Assembly (NCBI GenBank): GCA_029003235.1
Contig: JAQYBZ010000109.1
Coordinates: 1 to 36,265, forward strand
Length of the DNA: 36,265 nucleotides
Origin: Bacillota bacterium
GTDB taxonomy: Bacteria; Bacillota; Clostridia; Oscillospirales; Oscillospiraceae
Reading direction: 5' to 3'
Positions 22,551-30,437 of this stretch are shown piece by piece. Below the pieces are notes generated by a model. It had not been told where the DNA came from and searched no databases. It saw nothing but the letters and a program-made list of their open reading frames with translations. Position numbers and translations under genes: made by a program. The number at the start of each line of letters is the position of its first letter. Positions within the stretch are counted from its first letter, which is position 1.

Positions 22551-22911
22551 TTAATATAATCGAAAACGTGTGATAATTCAAGAGGTTTTCGACACTTTTT
22601 TGAAATTTGTTAATTATGAACAGATATTATGTAAATTACTTTATGTAAACCTTAGAACCGCAAGGCAGATTTTGTGTTCCCACAGGTTTGTGTGTACAAT
22701 ATATTGAAATATCCCACGTCTTTCCTCCCTGGCAGGCTGCCCAAAAGGTTCTGTTTTATTTATCAAGCAAGCGCATGGATAAAATGCCATATGCCCGTCC
22801 GGTGGCTCAGCCTTGTAGTTTTAAGCGCGTCGCCCGGGATGGTCTGTATGCGCAAAAATTTGTCCACGCATTTCCTTGCCTGTCTTTTGTGTGCTGACGG
22901 CGCAGGAAGGA
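22551..22911. other. AT-rich intergenic region with dif-like arms and a lone promoter
   Basis: No convincing gene was found. Features seen are an inverted repeat TCGAAAAC/GTTTTCGA (22560-22567, 22585-22592), a direct repeat TTATGTAAA at 22627 and 22641 (14 bp apart), and a rightward promoter TTGTGT-17 bp-TACAAT (22672-22700) with no evident product. The second repeat copy extends to TTATGTAAACC, close to the XerD arm of Firmicute dif sites. A short ORF at 22688-22897 lacks a ribosome binding site. Confidence 0.4.
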
Positions 22912-23316
22912 TTAAGTGTATTTCCGCTGGCGCTTCCTTGCCCCCAGCAGGCCGCACACCAAAGCGCAGCCCAAAACGACGGCCATCGTGGGCAGCAGCC
23001 GCTGGAACTTCCCCTTTTGCAGGATGCCGTTGCTGATGGCGAGCAGAAGCAAATAGGACGCGCCCGTCACAAAAGACAGGGGCAGTTTTTGCTTCTCTAC
23101 CCGCCGGGCGGTCACGGCGCAGCCCGCCAGTGCGGAAAGACCCGTAATCACATAGGCGTATACCACCCGCATGGACACGGGCAAAGCGCCGCTGGTGATC
23201 AGCTTTGCCAGCAGCAGCGCCAACGCCGCCGATACCGCCGCACATAAAAAGCCGTTGAGAACCGCTGACAGCCACGGGTTCATGGGACGGCTCCTCTTCT
23301 TCCCTATTTTCCCCAT
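22912..23316 (-). CDS. YrzE-like membrane protein (TIGR04086 type)
   Basis: A 134-residue protein with four hydrophobic segments (about 15-43, 47-68, 77-95, 105-123) and a basic C-terminal end. Position near yajC, tgt and queA matches the B. subtilis gene yrzE, and size and topology agree with the TIGR04086 family, whose function is unknown. AGGAGG stands before the ATG at 23314-23316. Two terminators separate it from yajC, so it is probably a separate transcript; its own promoter is not obvious. Confidence 0.75.
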   Translation of the reverse strand: MGKIGKKRSRPMNPWLSAVLNGFLCAAVSAALALLLAKLITSGALPVSMRVVYAYVITGLSALAGCAVTARRVEKQKLPLSFVTGASYLLLLAISNGILQKGKFQRLLPTMAVVLGCALVCGLLGARKRQRKYT

Positions 23317-23371
23317 TTTGCACTCCTCCTTTTTTCGTTACAGTCTATGTCCCATTCAAAACGGGCATGAC

Positions 23372-23394
23372 AAAACCCGGACGGCAAGTCCGGG
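23372..23394 (-). terminator. Hairpin terminator between yajC and the YrzE-like gene
   Basis: CCCGGAC/GTCCGGG stem (23376-23382 with 23388-23394), followed on the minus strand by TTTTG. It lies about 50 bp downstream of the stronger yajC terminator. Confidence 0.6.
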
Positions 23395-23445
23395 CAAAAT
23401 TCTGCGCAGCGTTTGTTCACAGCATAGAAGCGTCTCCTGACACAC

Positions 23446-23476
23446 AAAAACCCGGGCTGAATATCAGCCCGGGTTT
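23446..23476 (-). terminator. Terminator after yajC
   Basis: AAACCCGGGCTGA (23448-23460) and TCAGCCCGGGTTT (23464-23476) form a 13-bp stem with a 3-nt loop. TTTTTG follows on the minus strand. Confidence 0.9.
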
Positions 23477-23486
23477 GAAAACACGC

Positions 23487-23906
23487 TTATTTCTTATCCT
23501 TTTTGGCTTTCTTTTCGGCCTTTTCCTTGGCCTTGGCAGCGGCACGCTCTTTGGCCTTGGCTTTGGCCTCGTCCTGTGCCTTTTTCTTTTCTTCCTCTGC
23601 GGAATTGTTGGTCATGACCGCCCACTTCTGCATGGCGATACGCACACGGTCTTCGCTGGTCTCGATGACAATCGCGTCGTCGCTGATCTCCACGATCGTG
23701 CCCATGAGACCGCCGATGGTAGTGATCTTATCGCCCTTGGACAGAGAGCTGCGAAGCGCCTCTGCCTCTTTCTTCTTCTTGTTTTCCGGACGGATAATCA
23801 TGAAATAGAACACTGCGAAAAGGGCAAGAAGCATAATGATGTAGGAGAAGCCGCCGCCGCTGCTTCCGTCGCCGGTCGTTGCCATAAGCGCAAAGAAATT
23901 GTTCAT
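23487..23906 (-). CDS. yajC: Preprotein translocase accessory subunit YajC
   Basis: A 139-residue single-span membrane protein of the Sec translocase. It has a short external N-terminus (with a Gly/Ser stretch), a transmembrane helix at about 21-38, then the conserved IIRPENKKKKE and GDKITTIGGLMGTI blocks of YajC. The tail (about 103-139) is a long Lys/Ala/Glu helix, longer than in many homologues and probably a coiled coil. GGAGG precedes the ATG. A consensus promoter at 23935-23963 lets it be expressed apart from tgt and queA. Confidence 0.95.
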   Translation of the reverse strand: MNNFFALMATTGDGSSGGGFSYIIMLLALFAVFYFMIIRPENKKKKEAEALRSSLSKGDKITTIGGLMGTIVEISDDAIVIETSEDRVRIAMQKWAVMTNNSAEEEKKKAQDEAKAKAKERAAAKAKEKAEKKAKKDKK

Positions 23907-23934
23907 TGTTTACCTCCAAGTATTGTTTGAATTC

Positions 23935-23963
23935 ATTATAACGGCCATACTGTCGTATTTCAA
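23935..23963 (-). promoter_or_regulatory. Promoter of yajC
   Basis: Read leftward, TTGAAA (23963-23958) and TATAAT (23940-23935) have a 17-bp spacer. Confidence 0.75.
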
Positions 23964-24014
23964 GTGTCAAAATTGTTAATTTTTCCCGTTCATACTGCCG
24001 GAGGGTGCGAAGGA

Positions 24015-25145
24015 TTATAGTTTCTCCGACAGGCGCTGGGAATATTCGGCGCGGAAGGCTGCAAAGCGCCCCTCGTCCAGAGCCTGGCGAATTCTGCTCA
24101 TGAGGTCGTTGTAGAAATACAGGTTGTGCATGACGGCCAGACGCATGGCCAGCATTTCCTCCGCCTTGAACAGGTGGTGCAGATAGGCGCGGGAATACCG
24201 GCGGCAGACCGGGCAGTTGCATGCGGGGTCAATGGGGCTTTCGTCCCGCTCGTATTTGGCGTTTTTCAGATTTCTGGTGCCCTCCCAGGTGAACAGCTTG
24301 GCATGGCGGGCGTTTCTGGCGGGCATGACGCAGTCGAAGAAATCCACACCCCGGGCAACGCCCTCGATAATATTGCTGGGCGTGCCCACACCCATGAGGT
24401 AGCGGGTCTTGTTTTTGGGCATATATGGCTCTACCGCTTCAATGATGCGGTACATGGTCTCGGTGCTCTCCCCTACCGCCAGCCCGCCGATGGCGTAGCC
24501 GGGCAGATCCAGCTCTGCAATCTTCTGCATATGCCAGATACGCAGATCCTCATAGTCGCCGCCCTGATTGATGCCCCACAGCATCTGCTGGGGATTGACC
24601 GTGTCCGGCAGGGCGTTGAGCCGTTGGTTTTCCGCCTTGCAGCGGACGAGCCAGCGGTAAGTGCGCTGGCAGGACTCTTTCACATAGTCGTAAGGCGACG
24701 GGTTCTGTACACATTCGTCAAAGGCCATGGCAATATCAGAGCCCAGATTGGACTGGATCTGCATACTCTCCTCCGGCCCCATGAAGATCCGGCGTCCATC
24801 GATATGGGAGGCGAAGGTCACGCCCTCCTCCTTGATCTTTCGCAGGCTGGCCAGGGAAAAAACCTGAAATCCGCCGGAATCCGTCAGAATGGGGCCGTCC
24901 CAGGTCATAAACCGGTGCAGACCGCCCAGATCGTGTACCAGCCGGTCTCCGGGGCGCAGATGCAGATGGTAGGTGTTGGACAGCTCCACCTGACAGCCGA
25001 TGGCTTTTAAGTCCGCCGCCGAAAGGCCGCCCTTAATGGCGCCCTGAGTGCCCACGTTCATAAATACCGGCGTCTGCACCGTCCCATGGGCGCAGGTAAA
25101 CACCCCTCTGCGGGCAGCGCCCTCCGTTTTGATCAGTTCAAACAT
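24015..25145 (-). CDS. tgt: tRNA-guanine transglycosylase
   Basis: Exchanges guanine 34 for the queuosine precursor preQ1 in tRNAs with GUN anticodons. At 376 residues it is normal length. General acid/base D89 is in LTDSGGFQVFSL, nucleophile D271 in FFDCVMPARNARH, and zinc ligands are C309-x-C311-x2-C314 and H340. Substrate residues in GGLAVGE are intact. It lies 42 bp after queA, the next queuosine step, and both are probably one transcript. GAGAGG precedes the ATG. Confidence 0.97.
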   Translation of the reverse strand: MFELIKTEGAARRGVFTCAHGTVQTPVFMNVGTQGAIKGGLSAADLKAIGCQVELSNTYHLHLRPGDRLVHDLGGLHRFMTWDGPILTDSGGFQVFSLASLRKIKEEGVTFASHIDGRRIFMGPEESMQIQSNLGSDIAMAFDECVQNPSPYDYVKESCQRTYRWLVRCKAENQRLNALPDTVNPQQMLWGINQGGDYEDLRIWHMQKIAELDLPGYAIGGLAVGESTETMYRIIEAVEPYMPKNKTRYLMGVGTPSNIIEGVARGVDFFDCVMPARNARHAKLFTWEGTRNLKNAKYERDESPIDPACNCPVCRRYSRAYLHHLFKAEEMLAMRLAVMHNLYFYNDLMSRIRQALDEGRFAAFRAEYSQRLSEKL

Positions 25146-25187
25146 AGCAACCTCTCAAGGATGAATTTCCGGCAAACCGCAGGCCGG

Positions 25188-26219
25188 TCAAAGGATCAGC
25201 ATGGCGTCGCCGAAGCTGAAAAAGCGGTAGCGCTCTGCCACCGCCGTGTGGTAGGCGTTCATGGTATGCTCATAACCTGCAAAGGCGGAAACCAGCATGA
25301 TCAGCGTGCTTTCCGGCAGGTGGAAGTTGGTAATCAGCGCATCCATGGCGCGGAAACGGTAGCCCGGATAGATGAAAATGTCCGTCCACGCGGATTTTTC
25401 CGTAAAATGGCCGTCGGCATCCGCCAGAGATTCCAGCGTCCGGCAGGAGGTGGTGCCCACGCAGACGATGCGCCCGCCCCGGTCTTTGGCTTCGTTGATG
25501 GTCTCGGCAGTCTGGCGGTCGATCATGCAGAATTCCGAGTGCATATGATGCTCCGTAATTTCCTCCGCCTTGACGGGGCGGAAGGTGCCAAGCCCCACAT
25601 GGAGGGTGATATAGGCGATGGAAACACCCTTTTGGGCGATCTTTTCCAAAAGCTCTTTGGTGAAATGCAGACCCGCCGTGGGCGCGGCCGCAGAGCCGTT
25701 GACCTTGGAATAGACGGTCTGATAGCGCTCGGAATCCTTCAGCTCCTGCCGGATATAGGGCGGCAGCGGCATCTTGCCCAGCCGCTCCAGAACCTCCAGA
25801 AAAATGCCCTCATAGTGGAACTGTACCAGCTTGTTGCCCTCGTCCATGGCGCCCACCACCGTGGCGGTCAGCTCGCCGTCGCCGAAGGACAGTTCCGTGC
25901 CGACGGGAGTCTTTTTCCCGGGCTTGGTCAGGCACTCCCAAACGCCGTCGCCCTTGTCCTGCAGCAGCAGCACCTCCACCGCGCCTCTGGTGGGCTCCCG
26001 GTGTCCCAGAAGTCTGGCGGGCAGAACTCTGGAATTGTTCAGCACCAGACAGTCTCCGGGCTGCAGATAGTCCAGAATATCATAAAAATGGCGATGCTCC
26101 ATCGCACCCGTGTCCTTGTGCAGCACCATCAGCCGGGAGCTGTCCCGGCGCTCCAGCGGCGTCTGGGCAATCAGCTCCTGGGGCAGATCATAATAAAAGT
26201 CATGGGTTTTCAAAGGCAT
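25188..26219 (-). CDS. queA: S-adenosylmethionine:tRNA ribosyltransferase-isomerase
   Basis: Converts preQ1 in tRNA to epoxyqueuosine using the ribosyl part of S-adenosylmethionine. The 343 residues have the family blocks [11 protein letters not shown]-like start, [42 protein letters not shown], and a C-terminal [10 protein letters not shown]. The ATG at 26219 has GAGG very close. TTG at 26213 would begin at [11 protein letters not shown] as in many QueA proteins and has better spacing, so the true start may be six bases later. A longer upstream frame is rejected. Strong promoter at 26247-26275. Confidence 0.96.
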   Translation of the reverse strand: MPLKTHDFYYDLPQELIAQTPLERRDSSRLMVLHKDTGAMEHRHFYDILDYLQPGDCLVLNNSRVLPARLLGHREPTRGAVEVLLLQDKGDGVWECLTKPGKKTPVGTELSFGDGELTATVVGAMDEGNKLVQFHYEGIFLEVLERLGKMPLPPYIRQELKDSERYQTVYSKVNGSAAAPTAGLHFTKELLEKIAQKGVSIAYITLHVGLGTFRPVKAEEITEHHMHSEFCMIDRQTAETINEAKDRGGRIVCVGTTSCRTLESLADADGHFTEKSAWTDIFIYPGYRFRAMDALITNFHLPESTLIMLVSAFAGYEHTMNAYHTAVAERYRFFSFGDAMLIL

Positions 26220-26246
26220 TTCCTCGGTTTTCTTCAAAGTAGTATG

Positions 26247-26275
26247 ATTATAATGCATTTTGCGCCGGTTTGCAA
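26247..26275 (-). promoter_or_regulatory. Promoter of queA-tgt
   Basis: Read leftward, TTGCAA (26275-26270) and TATAAT (26252-26247) have a 17-bp spacer. No preQ1 riboswitch fits in the short leader. Confidence 0.75.
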
Positions 26276-26339
26276 CCGCTGTTTCAGGCATGCCGCGCTT
26301 CTTTGGCGAATAGATATGAAGGGACAAGGAGGTTATGAT

Positions 26340-27221
26340 ATGGACAACATTCTCTTTCACGGCGCGTGTACCGCTTTGATCACGCCCTTTGACCAAAGCG
26401 GAGTTGATTTCCAAGCCTTTGACCGTCTGCTGGATCGCCAGCTACAGGCGGGGATCCAGGCCGTGGTGGTCTGCGGAACCACCGGCGAGGCCAGCGCCAT
26501 GAGCGACGTGGAAAAGCTGGCGCTGATGAGCCATGCCGTGCGCTATGTCCGGGGTCGCTGCCGGGTGTTGGGCGGTACCGGCAGCAACAGTACCGCGCAC
26601 GCGGCAGAACTATCGGCCGCCGCCGCTCAAACCGGTGTGGACGCCCTGCTGGTGGTGACGCCCTATTACAACAAATGTACCCAGCAGGGGCTGGTTGCCC
26701 ACTACGAACAGATCAAAAAGGCCGCCGGCATCCCGGTCATCGCCTACAATGTCCCAAGCCGTACCGGCGTGGACATTGCACCCCAGACCTGCAAGGCGCT
26801 TTGTGAAGTGGGCATTGCGGGCATCAAGGAGGCCAATCCCGACGCCTCCCGGGTCTCTCAGATCTGTGGCTTGTGTCCGGAGGGCTTCACCGTCTGGTGC
26901 GGCAATGACGACCGCATCGTACCTTTTATGGCTGCCGGCGCCCAGGGGGTCATCTCCGTTTTGTCCAACCCCTGCCCTGCTCTGCTGCGGCAGATCACCG
27001 ACGCCTGCCTGCTTGGGGACTACGCACTGGCGGCAAAGCGGCAGGCCGAGGCCATGCCTCTCATCAGCGCACTGTTTGCAGAGGTCAACCCTATTCCCGT
27101 CAAGGCGGTTATGGAGCTGCTGGGTCAGCAGGCCGGTCAGTGCCGTCTGCCGCTTACCGGGGCTTCCCCCCAGACGGTAGCGCGTCTGAAAGACGCTCTG
27201 CATGGGCTGAACCTGTGCTGA
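26340..27221 (+). CDS. dapA: 4-hydroxy-tetrahydrodipicolinate synthase
   Basis: Condenses pyruvate with aspartate semialdehyde in the lysine/diaminopimelate pathway. A 293-residue TIM barrel. Schiff-base lysine is K163 in GIKEAN; the proton-relay residues T47/T48 (GTTGEA), Y110 and Y136 and substrate-binding R141 (VPSRTG) are present. AGGAGG sits 7 nt before the ATG at 26340; an overlapping ATG five bases upstream is in another frame. The promoter is not clear, and no lysine riboswitch was seen in the 120-bp gap to queA. It is divergent from queA. Confidence 0.96.
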   Translation: MDNILFHGACTALITPFDQSGVDFQAFDRLLDRQLQAGIQAVVVCGTTGEASAMSDVEKLALMSHAVRYVRGRCRVLGGTGSNSTAHAAELSAAAAQTGVDALLVVTPYYNKCTQQGLVAHYEQIKKAAGIPVIAYNVPSRTGVDIAPQTCKALCEVGIAGIKEANPDASRVSQICGLCPEGFTVWCGNDDRIVPFMAAGAQGVISVLSNPCPALLRQITDACLLGDYALAAKRQAEAMPLISALFAEVNPIPVKAVMELLGQQAGQCRLPLTGASPQTVARLKDALHGLNLC

Positions 27222-27306
27222 ACTGCGGAAATTTCAACCTTTGCCCGTAAAAACAGTGCCACAGAGGCAGTTATGGAAAAAAACGGAAAAAATCCGAAAA
27301 AGATTG

Positions 27307-27335
27307 TTGACAACGGGCGGCATCTGTGGTACTAT
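27307..27335 (+). promoter_or_regulatory. Promoter of the metNIQ leader
   Basis: A perfect TTGACA (27307-27312) and TACTAT (27330-27335) have a 17-bp spacer. Transcription would begin near 27342, about 24 nt before the leader ORF and about 190 nt before metN. Confidence 0.8.
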
Positions 27336-27365
27336 GCAAGAAATTCAGGAAACGGAGGGGCAGTC

Positions 27366-27467
27366 ATGAAGGCTTTTGCACGCGGCGGCTGGATGATGAT
27401 GTGCATGTGCTGCTACATGTGCATGCCTTGCTATGCCTCCAAGCCGTCTCTTGAACCCTGTGAATAA
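27366..27467 (+). CDS. Met/Cys-rich leader peptide of metNIQ
   Basis: A 33-residue ORF with ATG at 27366 and a strong ribosome binding site (GGAGGGG about 7 nt upstream). Residues 9-22 read WMMMCMCCYMCMPC; in all the peptide has seven Met (one the start) and six Cys. The stop (27465-27467) lies 17 nt before a strong intrinsic terminator, and metN starts 66 nt after it. The layout matches classical attenuation leaders: the ribosome would stall in the Met/Cys codons (27393-27431) when these amino acids are scarce and change downstream RNA folding. A metal-binding micropeptide is the main alternative. Not recognised from any described family. Confidence 0.75.
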   Translation: MKAFARGGWMMMCMCCYMCMPCYASKPSLEPCE

Positions 27468-27484
27468 TTCTCTTTTGAATTACG

Positions 27485-27520
27485 AAGGCAGGAGACGAAA
27501 GTCTTCTGCCTTTTCTTTTT
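27485..27520 (+). terminator. Intrinsic terminator / attenuator before metN
   Basis: AAGGCAGGAGAC (27485-27496) pairs with GTCTTCTGCCTT (27501-27512), with a GAAA tetraloop and a single G-T wobble, followed by TTTTCTTTTT. It lies between the leader peptide and metN in the same transcript, so it must be bypassed for metN expression. Upstream segments TGCCTT (27424-27429) and GTCTC (27446-27450) can each pair with the left arm (AAGGCA, GAGAC). They are candidate antiterminator strands and lie inside the leader ORF. Confidence 0.85.
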
Positions 27521-27532
27521 ACGGAGGATGAA

Positions 27533-28522
27533 ATGATTGAACTGGTTCATTTAGGAAAGGTCTTTCAGACGGCGGCGGAACCCATCGTCGCGCTGGAAGA
27601 TGTCAGTCTCACCATTGAAGACGGTGAGATCTTCGGCATCATCGGCCTGTCCGGCGCCGGAAAAAGCACGCTGGTACGATGTATCAACCTGCTGGAGCGC
27701 CCCACGTCCGGCGACGTGCTGCTGGACGGCAAATCCCTGCTGGCGCTGCCTCAGAAAGAGCTGCTGACCGTGCGCCGGCAGATCGGCATGATTTTCCAGA
27801 GCTTCAACCTCTTTGAACAGCGCACGGTGCTGAAAAACGTGTGCTACCCGCTGGAGATCGCCGGGGTGTCCAAGGCGGAGGCCGTGAAAAAGGCCAGAAA
27901 GCTGCTGGAGCTTGTCAGCCTTGCCGACCGGGAAAAGGCATATCCCTCTCAGCTCTCCGGCGGCCAGAAGCAGCGCGTGGCCATTGCCCGTGCCCTGGCC
28001 ACCGACCCCAAGTATCTGCTGTGCGACGAAGCGACCAGCGCCCTTGACCCCAACACCACCCAGTCGATTTTAAGTCTGCTGAAAAAGATCAACCGAGAGC
28101 TGGGCGTCACCATCGTGGTCATTACCCACGAAATGCGTGTGGTAGACCAGATCTGTGACCGGGTGGCCGTCATTGACAAGAGCCGCATTGCCGAAATTGG
28201 CCGGGTCTCAGATATCTTCTCCAATCCTCAGTCGGAGATTGCCCGGGAGCTGATCCTCCCACAGTCCCCGCTGACCAAAAAGAAGATCGGAAAGGAACGG
28301 GTGCGCATCATCTTCGACGGCACGGAAGCGCAGCCCGCCATCGCCGACATGGTTCTGGCCTGTCAGACCCCCGTAAGCATCATCTTCGCCGATACCAAGG
28401 AGCTCGACGGCAAATCCTACGGCCATATGATCATCCAGCTTCCCGAGGATGCCATGCAGGCTGAACGCATTACCGCATGGCTCAACGCCAGCGGCCTGAA
28501 ATTCACAAAGGAGGCGCAGTGA
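27533..28522 (+). CDS. metN: Methionine ABC transporter ATP-binding protein
   Basis: The ATPase of the MetNIQ importer for methionine and related sulfur compounds. A 329-residue protein: Walker A GLSGAGKST (38-46), Q-loop Q89, signature LSGGQKQR (141-148), Walker B YLLCDE (161-166), and a C-terminal NIL domain (about 255-329). In E. coli that domain binds methionine and inhibits the transporter. GGAGG (27523-27527) lies between the attenuator and the ATG. The substrate family is assigned by the NIL domain and the metI and metQ neighbours. Confidence 0.95.
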   Translation: MIELVHLGKVFQTAAEPIVALEDVSLTIEDGEIFGIIGLSGAGKSTLVRCINLLERPTSGDVLLDGKSLLALPQKELLTVRRQIGMIFQSFNLFEQRTVLKNVCYPLEIAGVSKAEAVKKARKLLELVSLADREKAYPSQLSGGQKQRVAIARALATDPKYLLCDEATSALDPNTTQSILSLLKKINRELGVTIVVITHEMRVVDQICDRVAVIDKSRIAEIGRVSDIFSNPQSEIARELILPQSPLTKKKIGKERVRIIFDGTEAQPAIADMVLACQTPVSIIFADTKELDGKSYGHMIIQLPEDAMQAERITAWLNASGLKFTKEAQ

Positions 28523-28523
28523 G

Positions 28524-29204
28524 ATGATTTCTGAAATGCTGGCAAAGCTGTGGCAAAACGGTATTTTGCAGCTTGGCATCTGGGAAACCGTTTATATGAC
28601 TCTGATCTCCACGGCTTTCGCCTATCTCATTGGTCTGCCCCTGGGACTGCTGCTTGTGGTGACGGACAAAAACGGCATCCATCCCATAAGCTGGCTCAAC
28701 CGGGTGCTGGGCATCGTGGTCAACGCCTTCCGCAGCGTACCGTTTATCATCCTCATGATCGCCATGCTGCCCGTGGCCAAATTTGTGGTAGGCACCAGCC
28801 TTGGCAACAAGGCCATGGTCGTCACGCTGGTCATTGCCGCTGCCCCCTATGTGGCGCGTATGGTGGAGTCCTCCGTCAAGGAAGTGGACAACGGCGTGAT
28901 TGAGGCGGCAAGAGCCATGGGCACATCTTCCTTCAAGATCGTCTGGAAGGTGCTGATTCCCGAGGCAAAGCCCTCCCTCATCACCGGCGCCATCATCTCC
29001 ATGGTAACGATTCTGGGCTATTCCGCCATGGCCGGTACCATCGGCGGCGGCGGCCTGGGACAGATCGCCATTACATACGGCTATCAGAAATACAATGACG
29101 ATATTGTCTGGATCTGCGTGGTGCTTACCGTTATTATCGTTCAGATCATTCAGGAGGCGGGTATGCTGCTGGTACGCAAAACCGACAAGCGCATCCGCCA
29201 GTAA
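28524..29204 (+). CDS. metI: Methionine ABC transporter permease
   Basis: A 226-residue inner-membrane permease with five or six helices. The EAA coupling loop is EAARAMGTSSFKIVWKVLIP (about 132-151), where it contacts MetN. The AFRSVPFIILMIAMLP and GGGGLGQ segments are typical of MetI. AAAGGAGG sits 9 nt before the ATG, and the gap after metN is 1 bp. Confidence 0.96.
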   Translation: MISEMLAKLWQNGILQLGIWETVYMTLISTAFAYLIGLPLGLLLVVTDKNGIHPISWLNRVLGIVVNAFRSVPFIILMIAMLPVAKFVVGTSLGNKAMVVTLVIAAAPYVARMVESSVKEVDNGVIEAARAMGTSSFKIVWKVLIPEAKPSLITGAIISMVTILGYSAMAGTIGGGGLGQIAITYGYQKYNDDIVWICVVLTVIIVQIIQEAGMLLVRKTDKRIRQ

Positions 29205-29213
29205 GGAGAAGCC

Positions 29214-29321
29214 ATGAGTATACAACTTGCGCGGTTGGTTCGATGTAACTTCCGCCTTGGTCGAATGTGCGGCCAGTCAAACTTCATAGGAAAAACAACA
29301 ACAAACAATAAATATAAATGA
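29214..29321 (+). CDS. Small ORF between metI and metQ
   Basis: A 35-codon frame (MSIQLARLVRCNF...) with a good ribosome binding site AAGGAG overlapping the metI stop. It ends 1 nt before the metQ ribosome binding site. It has no recognised motif; the N-terminal half is basic (five Arg) and the end is Thr/Asn/Lys-rich. It may be a translational coupling device, a remnant of a gene, or simply a leftover frame. Translation is plausible but unproven. Confidence 0.35.
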   Translation: MSIQLARLVRCNFRLGRMCGQSNFIGKTTTNNKYK

Positions 29322-29336
29322 TAGGAGATCTTTCAA

Positions 29337-30206
29337 ATGAAAAAGCTGCTTACAATTCTTCTGGTTCTGACCCTGACGCTGTCTCTCGTCGCCTGCGGCG
29401 GCGCACAGACCACCACGACCACGGCGAACGACGCCGCAACCACCGAAGCCGCCGGATCGGCTGATGACAACGTTATTACCGTCGGCGCCAGCTCCACTCC
29501 CCATGCGGAAATTCTGGAACAGGTTAAGGACGCACTGGCTGCCGAGGGCTACACCCTGAACATTGTGACCTACGATGACTATGTACTGCCCAACGAAGCC
29601 CTGGCGGACGGCACACTGGACGCCAACTACTTCCAGCACACCCCCTACCTGAACAACTACAACGCCTCCAACGGCACCGATCTGGTGGCCGCAGCCTCCA
29701 TCCACTATGAGCCCTTCGGCATCTATGGCAACGGCGTGGACGACCTGTCCCAGCTTGCCGACGGCGCCACCATTATTATCCCTGCCGACGACAGCAACGA
29801 GACTCGCGCCCTGCTTCTGCTGCAGCAGGAAGGTCTGATCACCCTGCCCGAGGATGCCAGCGCCACTGTGGGCGTGAGCACACTGGACATCGTGGACAAC
29901 GGCGGATATAACATCGTTCCCGTACAGGCCGACACCGTGGCCGCACAGCTCAACAACAGCGACGCCGGCACCATCGCCGTCATCAACGGCAACTACGCCA
30001 TGGCCGCCGGTCTGAAGGTTGAAAACGCCCTGGCTATTGAAGACGCCTCCGGCGACGCCGCCCAGACTTATGCCAACATCATCGCCGTGAGAAAAGACGA
30101 CCTGAACAGTGCAAAGACCCAGGCGCTGATCAAGGCGCTGCAGACCGACGCGGTCAAGCAGTACATCGAAGAGACTTACAACGGCGCTGTGGTCGCCATT
30201 TTCTAA
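29337..30206 (+). CDS. metQ: Methionine-binding lipoprotein
   Basis: The 289-residue substrate-binding protein of MetNIQ. It has a lipoprotein signal with lipobox LVAC (Cys20), a Thr/Ala-rich linker (about 23-45), and then the NlpA/MetQ domain starting VGASSTPHAEILEQV with NYFQHTPYLNNYN, SIHYEPFGIYG and IPADDSNETRALLLLQ. All are characteristic of the family. The end matches the usual KQYIEETYNGAVVAIF. AGGAG precedes the ATG. A strong terminator follows. Confidence 0.96.
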   Translation: MKKLLTILLVLTLTLSLVACGGAQTTTTTANDAATTEAAGSADDNVITVGASSTPHAEILEQVKDALAAEGYTLNIVTYDDYVLPNEALADGTLDANYFQHTPYLNNYNASNGTDLVAAASIHYEPFGIYGNGVDDLSQLADGATIIIPADDSNETRALLLLQQEGLITLPEDASATVGVSTLDIVDNGGYNIVPVQADTVAAQLNNSDAGTIAVINGNYAMAAGLKVENALAIEDASGDAAQTYANIIAVRKDDLNSAKTQALIKALQTDAVKQYIEETYNGAVVAIF

Positions 30207-30221
30207 AAAATTTATTCCCGG

Positions 30222-30259
30222 ATCGGCCTGCTGTAAAAAGCAGGCCGATTTTTTGTTTT
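30222..30259 (+). terminator. Terminator after metQ
   Basis: ATCGGCCTGCT (30222-30232) pairs with AGCAGGCCGAT (30239-30249), followed by TTTTTTGTTTT. Confidence 0.92.
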
Positions 30260-30437
30260 CCATAAAAAATGCAGAACTTTTCTCTATGCGTCCCGTCTAA
30301 TCTATGGTAGAATATACGGCGCAGGATACCATGCTCCTATGGGCGGTTTTCCCTTTTTCCCTGCGCAGCCCTTTTCTGCCCTGTTTACGGCAAAATGTAA
30401 ATGCTCAATTTCAAGAGAACAACAGGAGGATCCCATT

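Noticed and set aside
22688-22897. 69-codon rightward ORF
   Set aside because: No ribosome binding site and no conserved pattern, although a promoter-like sequence precedes it.
22551-22911. Replication origin
   Set aside because: AT-rich, but no cluster of DnaA boxes (TTATNCACA) and no dnaA or dnaN nearby.
27342-27532. SAM riboswitch or T-box in the metNIQ leader
   Set aside because: Neither core motif is present, and the space is taken up by the Met/Cys-rich ORF and a single terminator.
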